Source of the DNA: Citrobacter amalonaticus
GTDB taxonomy: Bacteria > Pseudomonadota > Gammaproteobacteria > Enterobacterales > Enterobacteriaceae
Reading direction: 5' to 3'
Length of the DNA: 64,000 nt
Assembly: GCF_001559075.2 (NCBI RefSeq)
Contig: NZ_CP014015.2
Span: forward strand, 3,348,001 to 3,412,000
Position 1 is the first letter of the stretch. The number at the start of each line of letters is the position of its first letter. The notes beneath the pieces were generated by a model. The model did not search any database. It was not told where the DNA came from and worked only from the letters and a program-made list of their open reading frames with translations. The position numbers were made by a program, and so were the translations under genes. Below are positions 7,681-15,582 of this stretch, piece after piece.

Positions 7681-7770
7681 CTACCAGTGATTCTCCAGGT
7701 AAAGCACGGCGCCGACGATGATCGCCGCCATAATGAAGAATCCCAGTAATATGCTGAATGTTTCGTTCAT
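7681..7770 (-). CDS. Predicted 29-residue single-span membrane peptide
   Basis: A small open frame between rnk and uspG on the same strand as both. It starts MNETFSILLGFF and ends YLENHW before a TAG stop. Residues 6-24 are almost wholly hydrophobic (I, L, F, A, V, G), a clean single membrane span, with a short polar start and a charged, aromatic tail. The ATG is preceded by AGGT at six to seven bases, and an in-frame stop lies 39 bases upstream of it, so the start is well bounded. I do not recognise it as a named peptide. It fits the general type of enterobacterial small membrane proteins that modulate larger membrane complexes; any such role here is a guess. It might share transcription with rnk or have its own promoter. 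Confidence 0.6.
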   Translation of the reverse strand: MNETFSILLGFFIMAAIIVGAVLYLENHW

Positions 7771-7862
7771 GACCGCACCTGCCAATGAAACCGATTCAGT
7801 GTGGACGAGTCAGACGAAAGGTGAACCAGGAAGAATGGGTGATTTTACGAAAGGTGCCGGAA

Positions 7863-7884
7863 AGAGGATGCGAGCGCATCCTCT
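7863..7884 (-). terminator. Hairpin after rnk
   Basis: AGAGGATGCG-AG-CGCATCCTCT is a perfect 10-base-pair stem 34 bases past the rnk stop. Only three Ts follow on the minus strand, so termination may be partial and allow readthrough toward the small ORF. Confidence 0.55.
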
Positions 7885-7917
7885 GGGTAAAGCGGAGAGT
7901 CGCTTATGCAGATGGGA

Positions 7918-8328
7918 TTAACGCAGGAAGTCGCCTGCTGCTTCTGGCTGGTATTCCAGCTCCAGCACTTCAAGGTGGGTGGATACGCCGCCCGGAAGTT
8001 CCCAGTGAATGGTGTCGCCCACACGCACGCCCAACAGCGCTGCGCCCACTGGCGCCATCACTGAAAGTTGCGTACTGCTGTCGGTCATCGCCGCAGGATA
8101 AACCAACGTGCGCACGCGAATTTCGCCATCGCTGAGATTGCGGAATTTAACACGACTGTTCATGGTCACGACGTCATGCGGCATGGTCTCTGGCGAACAC
8201 ATTTGGGCACGATCCAGCTCGGCATTTAACGCGTCGGCAATGGGTAAATCTGCATACGCGGGTTGCTCCAGTAAGCGATCGATGCGTTCTGCATCAAGGT
8301 CGTTAATGATGATAGTTGGTCTGGACAT
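7918..8328 (-). CDS. rnk: Rnk, regulator of nucleoside diphosphate kinase (GreA-like)
   Basis: 136 residues, the usual length. The C-terminal domain has the FKBP-like fold shared with GreA/GreB (LSVMAPVGAALLGVRVGDTIHWELPGG), while the N-terminal coiled coil is shorter than in true Gre factors. Rnk binds RNA polymerase near the secondary channel and was first found through its effect on nucleoside diphosphate kinase levels. The leader upstream contains a conserved premature terminator, described below. The gene is followed by the 29-codon ORF rather than the ybdR seen in E. coli. Confidence 0.95.
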   Translation of the reverse strand: MSRPTIIINDLDAERIDRLLEQPAYADLPIADALNAELDRAQMCSPETMPHDVVTMNSRVKFRNLSDGEIRVRTLVYPAAMTDSSTQLSVMAPVGAALLGVRVGDTIHWELPGGVSTHLEVLELEYQPEAAGDFLR

Positions 8329-8376
8329 TTTTACTCCATGTCGTCAGTACTGCGTTTTGCCGCAGGTAATATTCCC

Positions 8377-8411
8377 AAAAGAAAACCCTCACCGTCTGGC
8401 GGCAAGGGTTT
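8377..8411 (-). promoter_or_regulatory. rnk leader attenuator (premature terminator)
   Basis: Read on the minus strand, AAACCCT and AGGGTTT form a stem with inner GCCG/CGGT pairing, followed by TTTTCTTTT. It lies about 50 bases before the rnk start, so it is an intrinsic terminator inside the leader. A conserved rnk leader attenuator in Enterobacterales has been proposed from comparative work; the signal it senses is unknown to me. Confidence 0.7.
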
Positions 8412-8602
8412 AACTCTCCCGATGATACTGAGACTTACCCTGGGTTTGAAGTGATTTAGTTCACATTCGGGTAAATAGCCAAAAAAGCATCGCTAGTATG
8501 AATTTTATTCGATAAACGTGATCGTTCTCAAATTTGCATTATGCTTTTTAAGCGCGCGCCGCGGGCGCGTCACTTTCTCAGCGTTCCGTTACAGGAGATC
8601 TC

Positions 8603-9439
8603 ATGAGCCAGTATGACAAAATTACTCTCAAAGATGGTAGCTATCTGTATTTTAAGGACTGGGGTGACCGCAGTGGACAGCCTATTGTCTTCAGCCATGG
8701 CTGGCCGTTAACGGCAGATGCCTTCGAAGATCAGATGCTTTTTCTTGGATCGAAAGGATATCGGGTGATTGCCCACGACAGGCGCGGGCATGGGCGCTCC
8801 GCGCAACCGTGGGAGGGACACACGATGGATCAGTATGCCGACGATCTGGCTGAACTGACCGCACACCTGAACCTGCAAAATGCGGTGCACGTCGGTCACT
8901 CGACTGGCGGTGGCGAAGTGGCGCGTTATATTGGGCGACACGGGACGCAGCGGGTGGCGAAAGCGGTATTGATTGGCGCGGTGACGCCCATCATGGTGAA
9001 AACGGATTTCAACCCAAACGGCGTGCCGAAAGAAGTGTTCGACGGTATCCGTGAAGGCGTTGTCAATGACCGTGCCGCCTTTTTCTATGAACTCACTGCC
9101 GCATTCTACGGCTATAACCGTCCGGGAGCGAAAGAGTCGAAAGCCGTGCGGGAGAGTTTTGTTGAGCAGGGATTACAGGGCTCGATAAAAGCGCTGTACG
9201 ACTGCATTAAGGCGTTCTCGGAAACGGACCTGCGCGAAGACCTGCGCAAAATGACCATTCCGACGCTGGTCATTCACGGTGATGACGATCAGATTGTCCC
9301 ATTTGAAACCTGCGGCAAGGTAGCGGCGGAAATACTGCCTGATTCTCAACTGAAGGTTTATGCGGGCGGTTCCCACGGCATCTGCACCACCCATAAGCAG
9401 CAGATAAATCAGGATCTGCTCAACTTTATTCAGTCGTAA
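8603..9439 (+). CDS. Alpha/beta hydrolase, cofactor-free chloroperoxidase-like
   Basis: 278 residues of the alpha/beta hydrolase fold, closest in motif pattern to non-haem chloroperoxidases and related esterases (perhydrolases). The oxyanion region is SHGW (31-34), the nucleophile is S100 in GHSTGG, the acid is probably D229 in HGDDDQIVP, and the histidine is H258 in GGSHGI. No signal peptide, so cytoplasmic. GGAG at good spacing precedes the ATG. The natural substrate cannot be read from sequence; lactone or aromatic ester hydrolysis, or peracid formation, are the family's known reactions. It sits with a flavin-reductase-like gene 96 bases downstream, at a site where E. coli has rnk next to rna. 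Confidence 0.85.
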   Translation: MSQYDKITLKDGSYLYFKDWGDRSGQPIVFSHGWPLTADAFEDQMLFLGSKGYRVIAHDRRGHGRSAQPWEGHTMDQYADDLAELTAHLNLQNAVHVGHSTGGGEVARYIGRHGTQRVAKAVLIGAVTPIMVKTDFNPNGVPKEVFDGIREGVVNDRAAFFYELTAAFYGYNRPGAKESKAVRESFVEQGLQGSIKALYDCIKAFSETDLREDLRKMTIPTLVIHGDDDQIVPFETCGKVAAEILPDSQLKVYAGGSHGICTTHKQQINQDLLNFIQS

Positions 9440-9535
9440 TCTTGAACGGATTGCTCTACGCTGATCCTCTTCCATCAGGGGGATGAGCGGAGCGCATTTC
9501 GTGCTTCGCCGACGTTAAATTCATCAGAGAATACT

Positions 9536-10159
9536 ATGTATTTCTATCAACCCTCGCAGGGACACGGCTTGCCGCACGATCCGCTGAATGCTATTGTTGG
9601 CCCCCGGCCAATTGGCTGGATCGCCTCTCAGGACAGCGCTGGCCGGGATAACCTGGCGCCTTACAGCTTCTTCAACTGTTTTAATTATCATCCGCCCATT
9701 ATCGGTTTTGCCAGCACCGGCTGGAAAGACAGCGTGCGTAACATCATGGAAACCGGCGAGTTTGTCTGGAATCTGACCACCCAAGAGTTAGCCAGCGCGA
9801 TGAATGAAACCTCTGCCAGTCTGCCGCATGGCGAAGATGAATTTTTTGCCGCCGGGCTGACGAAGGCGGAAAGTCGGCTGGTGAAAGTGCCACGGGTTGC
9901 GCAAAGCCCGGTGAATTTTGAATGTCGCCTGTCGCAGAGTATTCAACTGACGACCGCGCAGGGTGAAGCCATCGAAACCTGGCTGATCCTCGGTGAGGTC
10001 GTCGGGATTCATATTGCCGAAACGCTGCTGGAAGAGGGGATTTATCAGACCGCAAAAGCACAGCCCGTGCTGCGCGCCGGCGGCCCAACGGCCTACTATG
10101 CGATCAGCGAGTCGCACCGTTTTGATCTGGTGCGCCCGGATGCGCGTGCGAAACGTTGA
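9536..10159 (+). CDS. Flavin reductase-like FMN-binding split-barrel protein
   Basis: 207 residues of the conserved flavoprotein group that includes DIM6/NTAB and FMN-binding flavin reductases. The N-terminal half shows the typical pattern PLNAIVGPRPIGWIAS, then NLAPYSFFNCFNYHPPIIGF, which form the FMN-binding barrel. It may reduce flavin with NAD(P)H or act as a stand-alone FMN protein; the partner is unknown. The neighbouring hydrolase suggests a small oxidative or aromatic-compound module, but the two need not act together. ATG start at 9536 with weak upstream GAGAA. The following gene, rna, is convergent. Confidence 0.85.
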   Translation: MYFYQPSQGHGLPHDPLNAIVGPRPIGWIASQDSAGRDNLAPYSFFNCFNYHPPIIGFASTGWKDSVRNIMETGEFVWNLTTQELASAMNETSASLPHGEDEFFAAGLTKAESRLVKVPRVAQSPVNFECRLSQSIQLTTAQGEAIETWLILGEVVGIHIAETLLEEGIYQTAKAQPVLRAGGPTAYYAISESHRFDLVRPDARAKR

Positions 10160-10166
10160 TTTTTGA

Positions 10167-10190
10167 CCCGGTGCGGATTTCACGCCGGGT
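10167..10190. terminator. Hairpin between the flavoprotein gene and rna
   Basis: ACCCGGTGCG and CACGCCGGGT pair with one wobble and one mismatch between two convergent genes. No long T tract follows on either strand, so its strength as a terminator is uncertain. Confidence 0.4.
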
Positions 10191-10197
10191 TAAAAGA

Positions 10198-11004
10198 TCA
10201 ATAACCCACTTTGTCGATGACGAACTGTTTACCACAGTTTCCCGGATGGGGCTGCGGGGCAAACGAGTCGGCGGAGAGCGGCGCATTGATGGCGCTGGCC
10301 TTCAGTGAGAGCTGGATCTCCGTCAGATAAGCCGGATTGCCGTGACAGCTTAGTTTAACCGCTTTGACGGCCTCTTTTCCCCAACGTCGGGCCACCGCTG
10401 CATCGAAGGCGCGGCGACTGACGCTCTTACCGTAATTCTCACCCAGAAATGCCCCTAACTCGCTGGCCTTGATCTCTTTATTCAACCGCACCATGGTGCC
10501 GAAGTACGCGTCCGGATCAAAGCCAAAGCAGGCGCCGTGTTTTGCGTATTCATAGCGTTCGAGACAAGAACGACCGCCCGCTCCCGGCATCACGTCGCTG
10601 AGTTTGGCGGCGGTTTCCAGCGAAAGCCCTGTTTCTGGCGCGGAACATTTACGACTGGCACGAGCTTCCGGCAGATTAGGAATCGGACGCGTGGCGCAGC
10701 CAAATCGCATCCAGCGGCGTTCATCGACTCCGCGCGAAGCGACCGATTTCGGCAACCCCGGCCACAAACCGTGAACGGTCAGAAAATCAACTTTGTTGGC
10801 GGTCTCTTTTTGCAGGCGACACTCGTCAGGTTCACGGCGGTCACGCTCGTGCTGGCTCTGGCAGAAGCCCGTCTGCCAGGAGAGCGCCAGCACATAACGG
10901 TCGAAGTCGCCGTACTGCGTTGCCTGTAATTCGTTGGCGGCTGCGGTAGAAAGGGGGAGGAGTGGGGCGGCGAGCCACACCCATTTTTGCCAGGTCGGTT
11001 TCAT
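10198..11004 (-). CDS. rna: Ribonuclease I, periplasmic RNase T2 family
   Basis: 268 residues with a signal peptide (cleavage likely near AAA at 21-23). RNase I cleaves RNA with little base preference to give 2',3'-cyclic phosphates. Both catalytic segments of the T2 family are present: TVHGLWP with H78, and YEYAKHGAC with H156. Many cysteines suit a periplasmic disulfide-bonded enzyme. It lies downstream of the citT terminator on the same strand, so it has its own promoter in the short gap near 11005-11050. Confidence 0.96.
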   Translation of the reverse strand: MKPTWQKWVWLAAPLLPLSTAAANELQATQYGDFDRYVLALSWQTGFCQSQHERDRREPDECRLQKETANKVDFLTVHGLWPGLPKSVASRGVDERRWMRFGCATRPIPNLPEARASRKCSAPETGLSLETAAKLSDVMPGAGGRSCLERYEYAKHGACFGFDPDAYFGTMVRLNKEIKASELGAFLGENYGKSVSRRAFDAAVARRWGKEAVKAVKLSCHGNPAYLTEIQLSLKASAINAPLSADSFAPQPHPGNCGKQFVIDKVGY

Positions 11005-11051
11005 GATGATTCTGAACTTATATAAAATCTGAATAGTATCTATTTAACCAT

Positions 11052-11088
11052 AAAAAAAGCCCGCGAGGTGTCTTTACCCCGCGGGCCT
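11052..11088 (-). terminator. Terminator of the cit operon after citT
   Basis: On the minus strand GCCCGCGGGGT and ACCTCGCGGGC form a strong stem followed by TTTTTTT, 28 bases past the citT stop. Confidence 0.9.
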
Positions 11089-11115
11089 TGATCCATTCAG
11101 CGTTTTAGGTCAGAA

Positions 11116-12579
11116 CTAGCTCCACATCGCCAGAATCGGCCAGCCAACCAGCAACAGCATCGCAATGTAAATCACCCCGAAGATGGCACCAAGACGCCAG
11201 TAATCTTTGGATTTTACATAGCCGCAGCCGTAGATGATGACGCCAGGGCCTGTTGCGTACGGTGTCAGACAGCCCATGATCCCGATGGACAGCACCAACA
11301 GGATACACAGATGTTCCATCGGTACGCCCGGGATACCTTTACCGACCGCCAGAATAACCGGCAGCATGGTTGCCGTGTGCGCCGACAGGCTGGCAAACAG
11401 GTAGTGAGCAAAGTAGAACACCAGCACCAGCACAATTACCGTCGCGTTAGGCGAGAACCCTTCCAGATGGGTGCTCATTGTACCGGCAAACCAGTCAATA
11501 AAACCGGAGCGGGTTAAACCGTTTGCCATGACCACGAGGGTGGCAAGGTTCACCAGCGTGTTCCAGGCGCTGTTGTATTTGGTAATGTCTTTCCACGGCA
11601 CCACATGCAGCGCCAGCATCAGAGAAACGGCTAACAAACCGACGGCGGTGGCGTCGATCACTTCACCGCCAAAGACCCACAACCCTAAGCTCAGCAGAAC
11701 CAGACCGATCAGCGTCCACTCTTTACGCGTCAAGGTCCCCATGGTTTTGAGTTCGTCGCCCGCCCAGGCAGCGACTTCCGCACTGTGTGTGACTTCAGGT
11801 TTGTAGAGAACATAAGAGAGCCACGGCGCAACGATCAGTAAAATGATACCGACCGGCAGGAAGCTCAGGAACCACTGCAGCCAGCTAATCTGCACACCGG
11901 CGATTTTGCTGACAAATTCCAGACCCAGCACGTTTGGCGCTGCACCCGTAACGAACATCGAAGAACTCAGGCTGGTACTGATGACCATCATCCACATCAG
12001 GTAACCGCCGATACGACGTGCGGATGGATCGTTCGGGAACGATTTAAACAGCGGCGGCAGGTTTTTGATTACCGGGAACACGGTGCCTCCGGTACGGGCG
12101 GTGTTGGATGGCGTAAACGGCGCCAGCAGAATATCGATGATGACAATCGCATAGCCCAGCGTCAGGGTGCGTTTGCCCATGAATTTCACCAGGAACAACG
12201 CGATACGACGGCCAAGACCGGTGACTTCGTAGCCCAGCGCGAAGATAAACGCACCGAACACCAGCCAGACGGTGGTACTGGAGAAACCCGCCAGACCCCA
12301 TTTCAGCGCCTGTTTACCGGCATCGAATGCCGGGTCCGCCAGCTCTTTGGCATCAAACAGCAGGTAGTTGCTACCAATCACGCAGATGGTCACGGCGATA
12401 AAGCTGATCGCGGTAGCCGGGATCGGCTCCAGGATCATACCGACGATCATCGCCACGAAAACGGCGAAGTAATGCCATGCCTGAGGGGGCATGCCGTCCG
12501 GGACAGGGATAAGAAACATGACGCCCATGACGACCAGGGGGGCCAACAACTTCCATATACTATCTTTCGATAAAGACAT
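11116..12579 (-). CDS. citT: Citrate:succinate antiporter CitT
   Basis: 487 residues of the DASS family with about 12 hydrophobic spans. It exchanges external citrate for internal succinate during anaerobic citrate fermentation, needing a co-substrate because the TCA cycle is incomplete. The N-terminal repeat carries the SNT-type motif in PFTPSNTART, and the C-terminal repeat carries TPYATGPGVI, matching the two substrate and sodium sites of this family. It is the last gene of the citCDEFXG-citT run, 25 bases after citG, with a strong terminator beyond. Confidence 0.95.
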   Translation of the reverse strand: MSLSKDSIWKLLAPLVVMGVMFLIPVPDGMPPQAWHYFAVFVAMIVGMILEPIPATAISFIAVTICVIGSNYLLFDAKELADPAFDAGKQALKWGLAGFSSTTVWLVFGAFIFALGYEVTGLGRRIALFLVKFMGKRTLTLGYAIVIIDILLAPFTPSNTARTGGTVFPVIKNLPPLFKSFPNDPSARRIGGYLMWMMVISTSLSSSMFVTGAAPNVLGLEFVSKIAGVQISWLQWFLSFLPVGIILLIVAPWLSYVLYKPEVTHSAEVAAWAGDELKTMGTLTRKEWTLIGLVLLSLGLWVFGGEVIDATAVGLLAVSLMLALHVVPWKDITKYNSAWNTLVNLATLVVMANGLTRSGFIDWFAGTMSTHLEGFSPNATVIVLVLVFYFAHYLFASLSAHTATMLPVILAVGKGIPGVPMEHLCILLVLSIGIMGCLTPYATGPGVIIYGCGYVKSKDYWRLGAIFGVIYIAMLLLVGWPILAMWS

Positions 12580-12604
12580 AAGTGATTCTCCGGAAAGGAT
12601 CTTT

Positions 12605-13513
12605 TCAATAATTGTGTAAATGTTTAACTTGAGATATCTGGGCTAAAAACCACGTGACGATCAGCAGGTCGGCACTGCCGCCAGGGCTGAGATTGCGTTC
12701 AATGCAGTGGCTGTCGAACTGATGCAGATGATCGAGATCGGCGGGGGTTCGGATGCCCCCTTGTTGTAACAATGCGTTTGCCTGTTGCTGTATCCAGCGC
12801 AGTCCTGCCGCACCGCCGCGCGAAGCCACGTTGGTATCGCCGTTGCGCGCAATCAGTAGGAGTAAGGTGTCCAGCAGCGCCAGCTCGGGATCGCGTCCCT
12901 CGGCTAACAGGGCGCGATAGTGCGGAAGTGCATGGCGGATAACCAACGGATATCCCGCTTCGGCTTCGCCGCGTGCGCCGGTTAATCCCAGTTGCTGATA
13001 AAGTCGTTGACCTGCCGTGAGTTGTTGATTGTTATTGCGCAGTTCGCGCTCGGTCAGGCCGCGGCAAAAGCGGGCGGCGGTGGTACAGATCGTTTCCGGG
13101 GTAATGGGTTGCTGCTGCTGGTGCAGACGGCCAATGGCGGCACACAGCAGACCGAGAGAAAAAATGCTGCCTTTATGGGTGTTCACACCCGCGGTGGCGC
13201 GAAACATGTCCGCTTCACAGGCCATACCTAACGGGCGTAAGCCGGTTAGTACGGCGTCGGCCGGCATCTGCGCACAGCATGCGCCATATTCAATAAAACG
13301 CGGCAGCCAGGCCTGAATCGCCAGCGCGCTGCGGTGAAAATCCGTCAGCGACATGTCTTTATGCGCGCCGCAGTTCAGACGATCGACCAGCCCGGGTTTT
13401 GGCGACAGGTTGACTTCCGTCAGCATTGCACGCCACGCCAGATGGCCGTATGCGTCAAACAGCGTACGGGGAAAGGGGGTGGTTTCAACGGGCATATTGG
13501 GAATCGGCAGCAT
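12605..13513 (-). CDS. citG: Triphosphoribosyl-dephospho-CoA synthase CitG
   Basis: 302 residues. Joins ATP and 3'-dephospho-CoA to form the precursor of the citrate lyase prosthetic group, which CitX then attaches to CitD. Family features include NLSPKPGLVDR near residue 38, AGVNTHKGSIFSLG in the middle, and GDTNVASRGG and NLSPGGSADLL toward the end. The ATG at 13513 has GGAGG nine bases upstream and overlaps the end of citX by 29 bases; a second ATG six codons later lacks a ribosome site. Translation is probably coupled to citX. Confidence 0.93.
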   Translation of the reverse strand: MLPIPNMPVETTPFPRTLFDAYGHLAWRAMLTEVNLSPKPGLVDRLNCGAHKDMSLTDFHRSALAIQAWLPRFIEYGACCAQMPADAVLTGLRPLGMACEADMFRATAGVNTHKGSIFSLGLLCAAIGRLHQQQQPITPETICTTAARFCRGLTERELRNNNQQLTAGQRLYQQLGLTGARGEAEAGYPLVIRHALPHYRALLAEGRDPELALLDTLLLLIARNGDTNVASRGGAAGLRWIQQQANALLQQGGIRTPADLDHLHQFDSHCIERNLSPGGSADLLIVTWFLAQISQVKHLHNY

Positions 13514-14036
13514 GCAGCAGCGCCTCCATGTGGGTGATCAGAGCGGAGAGCGTATGCGTTTTGCCACGCGCGCATTCGGCAGCGCTCTGCTCGCACAGCA
13601 GGCAGCGGCGGGCAGGAAGGGCAAAATGGCGGCGGGAGAGAATTTCACCTCCGGGGGTGAGCACATCGATGTCCCACAAACGTCCCAGAGGATGGGTTTG
13701 TTCGAGCTCAATGGTCGCGAGCTTGATGTCACGGGCCGGTGCCTCAATCGAGAGCATGCCTTCCGGCCCGCTGGCTGAGGCCAGTGCAGCCTGCTCCCTG
13801 ATATGCCAGTCCGCCTGTGTCGCCAGCGTACGCAGGGCAGTCACACCATGATTAAAGAGGCGACGGGTGAGCTCGCTGTCTTTAATCGGGCCAGGCGCTA
13901 CCACGGTAAAGGAGACCAGTGGAATGGGATGGCGCGCCAGCCAGACATGTTGCCGTGCTTGTCGTTCATCCCGGCTGACGAGCAGCTCGGGAATTGAAAC
14001 CGCATGGCGGGTGGCAAGTTCAGGGAGCAGGTGCAT
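13485..14036 (-). CDS. citX: Apo-citrate lyase phosphoribosyl-dephospho-CoA transferase CitX
   Basis: 183 residues, the E. coli length. Transfers the prosthetic group precursor onto a serine of the acyl carrier CitD to make holo-citrate lyase. The conserved GRLWDIDVLT and the cysteine-containing RRCLLCEQSAAECARGKTH are visible in the second half. It starts three bases after the citF stop and overlaps citG at its 3' end, so the order F, X, G is tightly coupled. Confidence 0.94.
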   Translation of the reverse strand: MHLLPELATRHAVSIPELLVSRDERQARQHVWLARHPIPLVSFTVVAPGPIKDSELTRRLFNHGVTALRTLATQADWHIREQAALASASGPEGMLSIEAPARDIKLATIELEQTHPLGRLWDIDVLTPGGEILSRRHFALPARRCLLCEQSAAECARGKTHTLSALITHMEALLHAADSQYAR

Positions 14037-14039
14037 GGC

Positions 14040-15572
14040 TTATTCCTTCACCTGATGAACAACATCGATCACCGAACCGTCGCGATAGCGCACCACGGCA
14101 ATCACACGGTCGGTGAATTCGATGGGACGTGGTTCGCCAGTGAGCTGTTGCGCCCGTTCACGCAGCCACTCGATGGAGACCACCTTCATCCCGGCTTCTT
14201 TCAGACGTTCCGCCAGTTCCGGACGTGCCGGGTTAACCGCAATACCATGATCGGTAACCAGAATATCGACGCTGGAACCCGGCGTGACGCAGGTCAGCAC
14301 GTTATCTACCAGCGTCGGAATGCGACCACGTACCAGCGGTGCGACAATGATTGACAGCGCAGCGGCGACGGCGGTATCGCAGTGGCCGCCGGACGCGCCG
14401 CGAATGACGCCGTCAGAACCAGTTAGCACGTTGACGTTAAACTGGGTATCGACTTCCAGCGCACTCAGCACGACCACGTCCAGACGGTCAACGGAAGCCC
14501 CTTTTGAACCCCAGTTGGCATACTGGTTCGCGCTGATTTCGATGTGATTCGGGTTGCGTGCCAGTGACTCTGCGGCGTTGCGGTCGAAGCTCTGTACGTC
14601 CAGCAGTTTGCGAATCAACCCTTTTTCATGCAGATCGACGATGGTGGCAGTGATACCGCCCAGCGCGAAATCTGCACGGATATCACGGCTACGCATTTTG
14701 TCTTCCAGGAAACGCGTGACCGCCAGTGAGGCGCCGCCGGTACCGGTTTGCAGTGAAAAACCTTCTTTGAAATAGCCGGAGTGGGCGATGACCTCTGCCG
14801 CGCTGCGGGCAATCAGCAGTTCGCGCGGGTTGGTGGTCATTCGGGTGGCGTCAGCCCCGATTTTATCGGCATCGCCGACCTGGTCTATCTGCACAATCAG
14901 ATCAACCTGATCCTGAGTAATGCTGGCCGGGTTGTGCGGATAAGGCAGCAGTTGTTCCGTCAGTAGCACCACCTGGCTGGCGCTTTCAGCGTCAACGCGG
15001 GCATAGCCGAGTGAGCCGCAACATGCTTTACCGGTATAGCCGTTAGCGTTACCGAACGGATCGCAGGACGGAACGCCGAGGAAGGCGACGTCAATGCTGA
15101 GCTCGCCGCTCTGTACCAGATGCACGCGGCCGCCATGAGAGTGAACCTGAACGGGTTCGGCGAGCAGGCCGCGAGAGATCTCTTCTGCCAGCGGTCCGCG
15201 CAGACCCGAGGTGTAAATACGGCTAACGACGCCGTTACGGATATGGTCGACCAGCGGCGCGTGGCAATCGCTCAGAGAGCTGGAAGCCAGCGTCAGGTTT
15301 TTAAATCCCATGCTGGCGAGGGTTGCCATCACCAGATTGATGGTCAGGTCGCCGCCGCGAAACGCATGGTGAAAGGAGATAGTCATGCCATCCTGCAAAC
15401 CGGAACGGCGGATCGCCTCTTCCAGGCTGGCACACAGTTTTTGATCGCGCGGTTTCTGTTCCTGCAGGGCCTGTTTTGCGGCGCGGGTATAGGTGGAAAG
15501 GTCGCTTTCAGCCTGGCGGCTCCAGGCCGCTACCCGTTCCTGTCGTTGAGACTGTTCGTTTTTCTGGGTCAT
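14040..15572 (-). CDS. citF: Citrate lyase alpha subunit (citrate CoA-transferase)
   Basis: 510 residues. The alpha subunit swaps the acetyl group on the acyl carrier CitD for citrate, giving citryl-ACP and releasing acetate. It belongs to the family I CoA-transferase-related proteins; glycine-rich segments such as SFHHAFRGGDL and GTGGASLAV are typical. The start is MTQKNEQS, preceded by AAGG and ten bases after the citE stop; an ATG 14 codons earlier would overlap citE and does not fit the family. Codon use is even with its neighbours. Confidence 0.95.
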   Translation of the reverse strand: MTQKNEQSQRQERVAAWSRQAESDLSTYTRAAKQALQEQKPRDQKLCASLEEAIRRSGLQDGMTISFHHAFRGGDLTINLVMATLASMGFKNLTLASSSLSDCHAPLVDHIRNGVVSRIYTSGLRGPLAEEISRGLLAEPVQVHSHGGRVHLVQSGELSIDVAFLGVPSCDPFGNANGYTGKACCGSLGYARVDAESASQVVLLTEQLLPYPHNPASITQDQVDLIVQIDQVGDADKIGADATRMTTNPRELLIARSAAEVIAHSGYFKEGFSLQTGTGGASLAVTRFLEDKMRSRDIRADFALGGITATIVDLHEKGLIRKLLDVQSFDRNAAESLARNPNHIEISANQYANWGSKGASVDRLDVVVLSALEVDTQFNVNVLTGSDGVIRGASGGHCDTAVAAALSIIVAPLVRGRIPTLVDNVLTCVTPGSSVDILVTDHGIAVNPARPELAERLKEAGMKVVSIEWLRERAQQLTGEPRPIEFTDRVIAVVRYRDGSVIDVVHQVKE

Positions 15573-15582
15573 TGTTTTTGCC

